Below the pieces are notes generated by a model. That model was not told the origin of the DNA. It was given only the letters and a program-made list of their open reading frames with translations, and ran no database searches. DNA of 64,000 nucleotides from Ophiura sarsii (Eukaryota > Echinodermata > Ophiuroidea > Amphilepidida > Ophiuridae), in contig CM069442.1 of the NCBI GenBank assembly GCA_035610835.1, positions 31,573,798 through 31,637,797 on the forward strand, given 5' to 3'. Positions 25,701 to 37,700 of the stretch are shown one piece after another (the first letter of the stretch is position 1; every line of letters starts with the position of its first letter). A program made the translations under genes and the position numbers.

Positions 25701-28700
25701 TGACAATGGGTCATATTTTCTTACAATCTGCTTACTATTTGGATGGGTCCATTTTTCGACCCACCGGTGAAACACCTTTAGCATCTTTGAGGTCAAGTAC
25801 CCCCTCTTCCGGTCACCAGAACCATTAGGTTGACAGGTCTGAAAAAATACCTAGTTTCCCACACAAACATTTCCCGTATAAAAAGGTAGAATCCATTCAA
25901 AATGTTTTATGCATATCTTTATTTTCATAACTACAATTCTCCAACAAATGGTAAATTCCCTGCAAGTATCCTCCTCAATTCTCAATCTTACTCTGGGCCT
26001 GAGTATAGGCTGGGATGGAATGGATACACAAGAATGTATAGTCTTTTCCTTCCAGAAATCCATATATGTGATTAAACTTTGTCATTTAAATGAGCAGCAA
26101 ATTCATTCAACCTGTACAGAGGGTAAGACACCCTTGAAAACGGTATTCAAGAGTGAAAAATGTTGACAATACCATTGTTTTCCTGCCTAAAAAACCACAC
26201 TAGTTCAAATTTAAGCTACGATTTTGGTGTTTAACCTTAGAGAAATGTACTTATTGAAATTGTTGCCAGATTGGAAGGCTTAACTCTGATGATGATGCTT
26301 GTTTAGCATTTTGAAAGCTAAGTACTTCAATTCTCCCAGCAAAGACCAATCAGTTTAAAATGTGTGTTGATGTATACTTTATTCATCTGTAGATACCTAC
26401 AAATGATCTAATATTCTCAACTATTTGTGTAGTTAAAATCATACCGAAATAGTAAAAATCCATTCATTTGTTATCTTTCTGTTTTTTTGTTTCTTTCTTT
26501 GTAGGGCAAGGACAACAACAACAACAACTCCGAATGCAACAGCAGCAGCAGCAACACATGTTAAGACAACAGCATATTCAGCAGCAGCAACAGCAGCAGC
26601 CACCACAGCAGCAACCACAGCAGCAACCACAGCAGCAACCACAGCAGCAACAGCAACAGCAGCAGCAGATGAATGGTGGCTTCTATCAGGCTAAATCAGG
26701 CACCGTGCTCCAACCACGCGGCATCGGCGGGATGTTTCCTAGCGCCAAAGATGCAAGCAGCAATGGGGACAGAGTTGTGCCAACAATGAAGAAACCTTTG
26801 TACAGTCCGACGGGCAAACTGTCCGAGATTGGGAAACTTGAGACAGATTCTTCCCCTCCAGCTCTACCCTCCGAAGATTCCGAGGGAGATTTAGAGAAGG
26901 ACTCTGCACCTATAGGTAATTGATATAGTCCATAATTTGGATCTAACGCCTTATCTTTACAAAACTATGATACTGTAAAACCAGAAATGTTTGCATGCAT
27001 TAAAAGTTCGCTAATTTCGCGAGCGCATGAATATTTCCAATCTACCTTACAGTGCATTGCAAAGTTACACAATGTAAATCCAAAGTTTACATTCATAACA
27101 TTTTCATGCCATGAATTAGGCCAGTATTGCTAGTTAGTGAAATTTTAACCTTGTGAATATATTTCTCTTTTAACAGTAGTTGTCAGCGTATTATTCTCAC
27201 CAACTGTGCTGTAGTGCTTATTTATATGTAAATACGGGTAACACACATGTCTTTTCACGAATGGCCTACCTTTAGCCAAAAATAAACACTAATCTGGGTT
27301 CTACCTATGAGTAAGCTGTCACAAATTAGTCCAGTGTAAAGATTTAATCTGTAAGACATGTGGACTATGGGCTACCTTATCTATTTTGTAGGATTAAAAT
27401 CGCTACCTCGGCACTGACAGCCTAGCTGGTCTATTTGTTATGGCATTTGCTTTGGTCTTAGTTCGAATTATTATTATTTATTATTTAATCTTTCTTTATT
27501 GAGGGTAAACAGCTTCAGTGTCAAGCACTGCTTTCCAAGCAGGCCCTCATTTCACAGAGAAAAATACATAATTATTTACAATATATATACATGGAATATA
27601 ACAACTATTTACATAAATATATGGCTATGCGTTATGAACTCGCCACCCTTAGTGTTACATCACAAATATTATGATTTTTTACACCAATTGAGTTTCAATT
27701 TAGAATATCTCCACAATTACCAACCCTAAACTAGCAAAAGTATACATTTTTGGAAAGCTGAAGACACAAGCAATCTAAATATACACATTTCAACTCATTA
27801 TACAGGGTGACCTTGAAATTATACAGGGTGGAAAAAATAAATTCCGGATAAAAAGTGGGTTACTTAATGCATTGCTTATTACTAACTTACAGTAATAAAC
27901 TGAAAGTAAACAATGTTTATATGGTTAGAGGATGGGGGAAGCCTACTGACTTTGGAGAAAGAAAAATCACAGTTGTTTGTTAATCTCAGAATACAGGGTG
28001 TTCCAAATTATGTAGTTTTTTTTCTACAATTCAACATATTTTGAACTGAAACATTTTAGCCCTAACCCCAACTGAAAAAGTAAGTCCATATTTGGATTCC
28101 TTATCAAATTTCCCTTCAGAAAATGTATACTTTGACTATGATAGGATAAGTAATTAAAAAAATACAGCAACTTTTAGATTTTGAACACATCCGCAATACT
28201 TACTACAGTGTTCAATAGGAAAACGGGAAGTTTCGTACGTAAAAGTTCGTATTTTATAGACTAAACCAATCATAAAGAGTTCAAAATGATTAAAAACAAT
28301 TAGCAGAATTGTTTAGCTGTAAATTAAGACCAAAATCAAGTTTGTAGCCCCTGTAGTACTTTAGCAGTGGTGAATTTAATCAAGTTTACACACGCGAAAC
28401 GCCCCGTTCCCATAGAGTTTATGTGTACCTCCTCCCCCCCCCCCCTCCTCCTCCCCCCCTCCTCCACCTTGACTGTTCGCAATTCAATCAACCACAACTT
28501 CGTTAATTGAGAAGCTATATCGTTCATATTTACAGGTTTGTTTAGTCATATTAATTAGCTTTTAAATGAGACCAAAAACATGACTATAGCTGAGATATGA
28601 TGAATTAAACAGATCACAATTTGAAAATACGTAACAACACCACCATTTTTGGGTGGCGAGTTCAAAACGCATGGCCATATATATACAGAACCATCAGATA

Positions 28701-31700
28701 AATTCAGCAAGGAAATGCAGAATTGTAATATACTTTAGAACACAAAATATAAATTCCATGGATCTTTGTTTTAAATTGTTGCATTGAATCCTATATTGTA
28801 TCGTCCGATTTCATATAAAATATTTGCTTTCAATTCATTTTTTCTCAAAATGGGGACAACATTTCTAAGTTGGAATACTTTCTATTAACCCTTTGAACCC
28901 GATAGGTCGATTTATCGACCTATCGGGGAACGCCATATAACCCGATAGGTCGATAAATCGACCTGAGCGAACAGATGACACATTGATCATATGACTGAGT
29001 GGTCATGTGACCTGAAAGTCATGTGATGTTCCCCCGATGTGAAATACATTGTTTAGCAAGGTTTTCGTTGTGTTTTGATGTCATTTAGATGAAGAAAACA
29101 GTCAAAATAGCGCGAAATTGGATGAATATGCAACCCAATATGGCGCAGATGGTACTCAGGTAGACATGGATGCATTGTTTTACGGTCATGATTGGCAATT
29201 TTGGCGATAAAAACGGAAGTTTTTATGATATAAATAGGTTACGTTATACGTGTAGTGTAATGGCATACTGCCCTCTATCATCGGTAACATATATTACCGA
29301 TGATATAGGTGTACTATATTTACCATTTTACCCCCGGAGAAGTCAGGGTGGGTGTACCGAACCCTTATAATAACTCCGGGTTCAAAGGGTTAAGTTAATT
29401 CATGATAGCTTGCTTACTCATAGTTATATTTATAACACCACAATCTGCCTAGGCATTTGCCTTGTTTTGATAATTTATTTCATGCTTGTAAGTTGTGGAT
29501 TCGCTGGAGTTTTTCATCCAGATTGTCAGTCAATAACAAGCTCCATCTATGAATACAACTAAAAGTACGAGCTTAAAAGTTCTTTGTGTTAATAAATACA
29601 GATGATGACTTTGTGGATGTAACTGGTGACAGATTTAATCCAGCATGGGCCAAATATATCAGCCAAGAGGCGGTGTCTAATGTCGGAGGAAAGCTGAGCG
29701 AAATTGAGCTGAAAGATTCAGAAATCCAAACAGGTGAGATAAATGGACAATCAATTTAATTATAGGTCACTATATGAATATAATTTATAGCAATAAAAAT
29801 ATGCAGCAATAACCCACACAACTGTCTACCCGGGGTAGTCTAGGTAGAAACTACACACTTTGTGGACTTACGGAAATAAATCAGTTCAAAAAGTGGTCCT
29901 ACAGTGGGAATCGAACCATAGACCTCTGCAATGCAAAGCATGTCTCTCAACTGCTAGACTAGCGAAGAGTGAACTGGCCAGGACATATGATTTTAATCCC
30001 TTTTAAACATTACGGCATAAAGCAATACTACCATTATAATCAGTACACGCAATATTAAATATTATGAATAGAACTGCGAGTCTGCGATACACATGTTCGT
30101 CTACCCCGGGTTGACAGTTGTGGGTATGTATGTCCATACTAACACAACACACAACACAACACACTTTGTAAGTAGTGTCATATGGCTATGTTTACTGAGC
30201 TACAATAGAAACTTATCACTTCTTGCAAGGGTATACATTAATATTCAAAGCATGTCAATAATCAGAAATGTGTAGCTTCTCTGTGTCGGATTTCTGACAT
30301 GTGCTAATAATGGTTTAAATAATGTTGTGTGATTCCAAAGTCAGATATCGTTCAATAACACTTCAGTTTAAACTTTTGAATGTGGTATTCTTTCAACTGA
30401 TATAATTAATTCAGATTCAAGTTTTGCCACCAAGATGTCTTTTTAAAGTTGTCATCCCATGGTATGGGTTTTGTTCAGTTGACCTGGGACTCTATCTTGC
30501 AGGGTATTGCCAGTTATTTATCAAAGATGGATGCAAAGGTTACTAAGACGTAGCTCGTAGAGGGTGCACCGGCGGTCTAATCCAAAATCTGATGCGAATT
30601 GTTATTGTAACATTCCACGCCTCACTAAAAATGCAACGCAAGCATATGCTGCCTGAATCTGCGGGTGCAGGTTTTAAACACAAACGCGTTAGTTCAAACC
30701 ATGTGGTGTGTTGCATTACGCGTTAGATATAATCAATCAGTCACGCGATGAACGTACCTTTAAAGTGAGATGCAGCAGGTGCCAGGCAGTGCGTTAAAAC
30801 GTTACATGAAAAGGTCAAAATAAAATGCAATCACGTAGTTGTGTGTCTTGACGACAAAATTGAAAGAAGAAAAAATGGCAAATACTTTAAGATCGCACAG
30901 TGACCAAGGTCAAAGTCCGTTAGTGCTCGACAACCTGTTGACTTTATTTATGGAATATTTCAAAATCCTATACAGATTCCGTTGACCTGGAGTATGATTC
31001 TCTGGCATGGCGTTTGGCAGAGCGTACTTCCAATGCCATGCGTGATTATGCGATCTCGGGCGACATCAAGATGCTGCTGGCTGTACAGCGCCATCTTACA
31101 GCTGTTGAAGATGACAACGGGGATAGGTAAAATAAATAAGTTACCTTTTAAGCATAGCCGTCATTTGTGACCAATCACATGTTGCTTTATCCTTGATGTA
31201 AGACAGCACGGAACTAACCTAGCACAAAATCCTCGATTGACCAATTAAAGGATTATACAGCTTTATTCCGTAATAGGTCTTTGCACTAGTCTAACTTCTG
31301 AATGTTTTAACACCAAGGATATACCCACATGTTGGCTTGTCAAATCTCACATGTTTGGCTTTAGACTCATGCACTTTCCCAAGATTGTCAGTTCAGCTAT
31401 GAAATGTGAATCCTTTTGTGGAAATAATGTTACATTGATGTTTAACTCAAAAGACTTTGATGGACTTGATTGTATGTTGTATCTGTACCCTTCATAACAA
31501 GGACAAATATCTCACCAGGATGGTCAATTCAAAGCCTTCTATATAGATATTTAGATATTTGTTTCTCCATTCCTCACAAAATAATCATTTTAAATTGAAC
31601 TTTTTTCCTGGCAGCCCAATACACCTGGCGATGATTCACAAGAACTATGACACTGCCTTCGCGTTACTCAGTGTTGTCATCAGTATACCTAAACAGAAGG

Positions 31701-34700
31701 TTGTCAACCAATCCAACAAGCTCAAACAGGTAAGATGTTTGTCAGTATATTACCTAAACAGAAGGTTATCAACCAATCCAACAAGCTCAAACAGGTAGGA
31801 TCGATGTTTGTGAAGCAACAGCTGCTGCCCTCCACGAGGGAAAGATTAATTATTATCATTGCTTCGACTTCTTGAACTAAGGAACTTGATTTCATGTTTA
31901 ATTTGATCATAATTCGATGATTCCATCATGCTTGTCACTAGAGAAGCGAGAGACTTAAAATCAGTTAATTTGGTCGTTCCCTTCCCTAGGAGTAATATAT
32001 TCATGAACGGATGAAAGCTCATGACCATCAACTGATTATAGCACATCTTAAATTGTTGTAGCTTATTTATCAATAGGTTTAGAGGTAGATGTTCCGATTT
32101 TCAACTTGAAGTTTTCTATTCGACATGAAAGGTCATCCTCAAAAAAGTCGTATTCCAAAGTTTGAGTTGCATAATAATAATAAACAACATTTATAAAGCG
32201 CAAAATACAAAGGTTTCTAAGCGCTATACAATACAACATGCACAACATACACTATAAACAACAACCAAATTGACATAAATACAACAATGCAATACCGTCA
32301 AATTTCAGTATGTTAATCAGAAAAATATGATCTTTCATATGATATGAAAATCTCCATAAGTTTGAGAAAAATCTGTGTTATGAAAATGTGATCGGGTCAT
32401 CTACCTTTAATATTATCATGAACAGGATGGGTGGTCAGTGAAAATCTTTCACTGACCATCATTTATAATGTTTGGAGTTAGGATAAAATTATTTACTCAA
32501 GACAAAAGTATAGATTTTAAAGTATTGATACAATTTGTTCTTTCCACAGACACCATTGCATCTTGCCACACTGACAGACCAACCCAGGATGGTTGACCTT
32601 CTATTACGCTGTGGAGCAGACCCCAACATGATCGACGGAGAAGGCGACACGCCTATTCATATCGCAGCTAAGGAAGGCCTGAAAGATGTCATGCAGGCTC
32701 TCTGCCGTGGACCTGTGGCCAAAGCAGCATGTAAAGTAATCAAGAGTGACCTTGATGCAAGGAACCTAGATGGTAAATTATAATAGTCAATGAAATATTA
32801 AACACTTTTAGGTTGACATCTACGTTTTGCTACCATCATTAGGCGGCGGAAGAGGGGGTGTAGCGGGGGTCATGACCTTAAATTTCATGACCCCCCCCTA
32901 AAATTTGCCAAGTCTCCCATAGAACATGTGTATTAAATATATCCCTGACCCCCCCTAAATTCTGATGCCTCCATCGCTACTGGTTACTATATGGGTTCTG
33001 TTATCCTCGCACAGCTTGATAGGTCCATCACTCAAAATTTGTTAGCGTCAATCACATGAATAAAACTCTTGGATCAATTCCAGCTTTACATATGCCAATG
33101 GTTATAACATATGAACCGATTAAGCATTAAATCATACTGGCTGAACCCATGACAGCTTAATGCTCTACTTCTGTGATGCACGCTTCCCAATAATGTATAG
33201 GCAGCGAACAAAATGGACCCCGCTCTACTGATCTACAGACTTCTCAGGTAGGGTCAGTCGGTCAGGCATTTTTTTTAATTATTTTTTTTAGTGTTTGGGA
33301 AAATGTTGGTGAACATTTCAAAAAAATGTCAAAACAAATGCAATCAATCTTAAATTAAAAAGAAAATGGGTTAGTCAGGCCCATAGAACAAGGTTTGTAT
33401 TTGTTGCCTTACGGTTGATTAATTGATGTGTTACAAACCAATTGGTTCATTTTTACCAATAGTACAGTATTTAAGTATGTCTGTAATTTCAAGAAACAAG
33501 GAACTAAATTAAAAGCCTAAATGCATTTTTCTGAAGAAATACCAACAAGTCTCAAATAAAATCCCATTTGCAAAAATGGGGCCAACTAATATTCTCCTTT
33601 CTTACTTTTTTCTTATATTAAAACTAGTTTACATCAAACATCAGACTTGGCGTCTTTGAAAGAGAAAATGTAGATCAAGCTCATGCACAGATGGATTGGC
33701 AGATGTGAATGGCTCCGCCAGTAGATTTTGGAAGTAGTTTTAAAGATTGCATGTGTTTTTATTATTTTATAGGTTTTACTGCAGCGCACCTTGCTGTCAA
33801 AAATGCTGACTTGAGGAACTTGAAAGTACTGGTGAAGAATGGAGCTGATGTGAATGTGCCTGTAAGTTTCATATCATTTATTTATTGTCCTATACTACCA
33901 TAGCTAAAGCTGGAAAACATTTTATTCTCATCAAAAAGTATTCAGCCACAAATCCATTAATCATATGAACATGACACTCAAATTGTCTTACTATAATATT
34001 GAAAATAATATCAGGCGCATGATGTAAAGGAATAGGGTACCATGAGCTCAGACAAATTTAAGGAGGTCATGTGTACAAAGTATAACCATGTGGACAAAAT
34101 CTGGGTGTGTAAAAACTGTGAATTTACAAAGCGGGTGTGTAAAACAATCCCTACACGGCTGGCTGCCTAAGCCCTTGGCTCAGGATGAGGTTGTATATAT
34201 TGGGTTCGTAATTTATGGTCAATGTTAATGTGTTGTGCTATTTATTAAGTAAGACTTTTACCTCATTAGTAACTCCTTTATACCAGGGTGTAGGAATGGG
34301 GGTGTAGGAATGAGATGGTAAACTAAATCATTTGCAGAGGTATAAAGCTAGCTCTTCTGAAAAACATTGCTTTTATAAAAAGAACCGTGTCTGGCCCCAT
34401 CACTTTGTAAGAAAGACTGGCACTCTGATCCTGTGAACACAGGATAGTACCTCTTTACCTTAACACTTTCCATGCGGCAGTTGTAGTTCCAAAAGTTCAC
34501 AAAATGTTTCAAAAAAGTGTATTGAATGTCTTCACCATATTTTGAATCATATAAAACATGCATTAAAGAACAAACATGCCTAGTATTGGTTCAGTAATCT
34601 TTGAGATAAGACTGAAAGTTACAAAAGGTTTTTGAAAAATCTGTTTTGTATACATGGTAAAATTAATTTCCACATGTAAAAGTAAATGTATTACAATTTA

Positions 34701-37700
34701 AGTCACAATCCTGAACTGCTACCACCTTTATCTGTGTATACAGGATGGCAAGAGTGGACGCACATGTCTGCACCATGCAGTGGAGAAGGCCAACTTCTCC
34801 ATCTTGGGTTATCTGATAACAGACGCCGAAGCAGACATCCATGCCGCAAATTTTGCCGGAGACACCCCGCTACACATTGCCAGCAGCCTCGATTATGTCG
34901 CTGTTGCCTCTCTGCTCATCGCTGCCGGCGCCGATGTACACTGCGAGAATTATGACTTTGGGGAAGAGTGGACAATGTTGGAGGATGAAGATCAAGAGAA
35001 GATGGAAGAAGTTGTCAAAGAAGTGGGAGTCAATGAGGAAGAGAGGTCTGGGAAGACACCGCTGGATCTTGCCAGAAGTGATAGGGTAAATTGAAGGCAA
35101 TGTTTTTTTAAATAGATGAATATGATACGCTTCTTAAAATTTTATGATATGGTATTTATGAAGTTGGAATGCTGCTTTTACTTTTGTCCTCTGCCATTTT
35201 TGTAGGGCAGAAATGGTTTTATCTTTTTATCAAATCTTGAACAAATGTGTCCACATTGATTGTAAATTCATACACTTTTATTATTATTTTAATCACAAAA
35301 TATGAAGAATATTATTTCTGCAAATATGTTTACAAACAGAGTAAGTTGAAAGTAAGTTTTCAGATTGAGCAAAGTGTAGCATCATAATAGATGACCCTGC
35401 ACTATCTTGTTTAGTGACCATGAGCACTAAGTCATAAGCCTACAGCTGTGAAATAGTAAAACATTTACTCCATTTTATGACAGTCATAGGTTACGAAACA
35501 AGTAAGGGACGCACCATTAGATTTTCAGGGGGGGGGGGGTAGAAAGTTTTCGGAAGAAAAAAAAATTCCCCCTCTATGCAGGCCCCCCCCCCCCTGATGA
35601 GTAAAAAAACAAAAAATCTACCCCCACCCAACTTCCTACCGCCCCTCTGAAAATCAAATGGTGCGTCCTTAAATGCCAATGATCCAACCGACTACAAATT
35701 GACGTTAACACCTTTCACCTCTCTTGTGTAGATAACTGTTCATTGATGCATGATGCTTTAAAGCTTCTAACAACAAATAACAATTTACTTTATTTCACAG
35801 ATGCGACAGACTTTGAATGGCTTGCCGTACAACCCTCCAGGCCCGGTGTATGCGGAAAAAGATATTCCAATATCAAAGGACAGGAAACCCAGTGAGATCT
35901 GCGAGTCTGGTTATAGATCAGAGATACAGAGCTCAGCAGCTGGAGCCATGAGCAATCCTTCAACTGTCAAAGGGGTCACATATTCCTTTGAAGGTAAAAG
36001 AAGTTGTTACTTTTTTTCTTGGAATAACCTTACGTTAGTATCATAGGGCAATGATATTGGTATTGATGTAAAGTCGCCGAATGAGGGACATATGATGTAA
36101 GCACAAGACAGGTTGATTTAGCAGTTCACTATACAAATAAATGTTTACTATATAAACGCTGTCATGTAAAGTTAATTTCCCTTGTGCTTGTATGTATCTG
36201 TCATCTTTCTACGTGCATGTGTATACACCAGTGCCTTTGAAGGGCGAGCACGTTTATTCACTGCAATCAATGATTGCCGCGGTGAAGTTACTGTCTTGTA
36301 AAAGTGAAGTAGACTATCTCTTGCCCAGTGTCATCAAGCACATTTCAATGGATTGCACCTTGTATAGGGTATACGAGATTGACCGTGTAGATGAAAGTGC
36401 TACACAATTAGATGAACAATATATGAAGAGGTTTTTTGCAAAAGGGCCTGCATCCACTTTGGCTCTTATTGAGAAAAAGTCAAAAAACTGTTGAGCAATT
36501 GAAAAACTGAATGGATTATGAAAGAGGTACACTACATACTAATTTAAATTGAAATAAATTTAAAATGTGCTAGTTTTCAATTTTTTTAAAATCATGTTTA
36601 CATTTTTTTTACATTTGGATGTAGGCCTTTTTGCAACAAAACTCCATCTGTTTGTACATAGAGAAAAAATACCACACAAAAAAAATCATTTATTTTAATC
36701 ATTTAAAAAAAAAAAGTTTGATATAGAAATGTATAGGTCACAATCATATGTTTCAAGGAAATAAAGTCATTTTCTTCAAAAAGACCTACATCTCATTTAA
36801 TTGTAAACAGCCATTGAAGTTGTTGTTTTGTTGCAAAAGGGCCTGTATCCCGATTTTATTCTGGATACAGGCCCTTTTGCAACAAAACAACAATTTCAAT
36901 GGATGTTTACAATGAGATGTAGGTCTTTTTGAAAAAATTGACTTTGTTTCCTTGAAACAAAGATATATATCTATATCAAACTCATTTTTGAAAAAAATGC
37001 ACCATAGCCCTTTTGCAACAAAGCTCTTCATATAGAAAGTGTCATGGGAAAGTGAACTTGATATTATGGGTCTCCATAGATGGTGATGATAAGATGTACT
37101 ATAACAAGGTTGCGAGCATGTTGCATCTTCTCTGAGTAGCAGTGAACCAATTGATTGGCCCATCGGAGCTCTTTGTTGAGTCACCAGTTTGATTTCTAAT
37201 CACTCAGTTCATTAACCTTGTTATGTATGTTGGGCTATTGTTCACATTTCCGCTTTATATACACAGAAAGTAGAGAAAGGTGGAGCAAGAGAATTAAGCA
37301 AAAAAAATGAAACAATATTTTTTTAATCACATAGTATAGGTATACACACTAATTAATATCAAAAAGTAATATTATACAAATATATACTGCCATGAGAGAC
37401 TCTGGTTAAAACTATGGGCCCGAGGTGACTGCAAAATAGTACTATTGCAGTCACCGAGGGACCATAGTTTTATATCCAGAAACTCGAATAAAGGCAGTAT
37501 ATATTTGTTTTATATACGTCATTCATATATATTTCTAGTTCCATAAAGTTCAAATTCAAAAATCATCCGGTAAGTTCCAATCTTCATCAGTTAAAAAGTT
37601 TTAAAAGTTCAATTCAAAAGGCAGTGCATCGAACAATCGTTACGCTGCGCCCGGGGATGCAAATCGTGCGCTCTCTCGCGTCACGCGGAGTACAACGCCG

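Noticed and set aside
26439..26642. Antisense poly-Ala/Val frame
   Set aside because: It is the mirror of the CAG/CAA tract of exon 9.
36192..36494. 100-residue frame in NF-kB intron 16 as an extra exon
   Set aside because: Adding it would break the link from exon 16 to the death domain, which is already in phase. It matches no domain I recognise; kept only as a finding.
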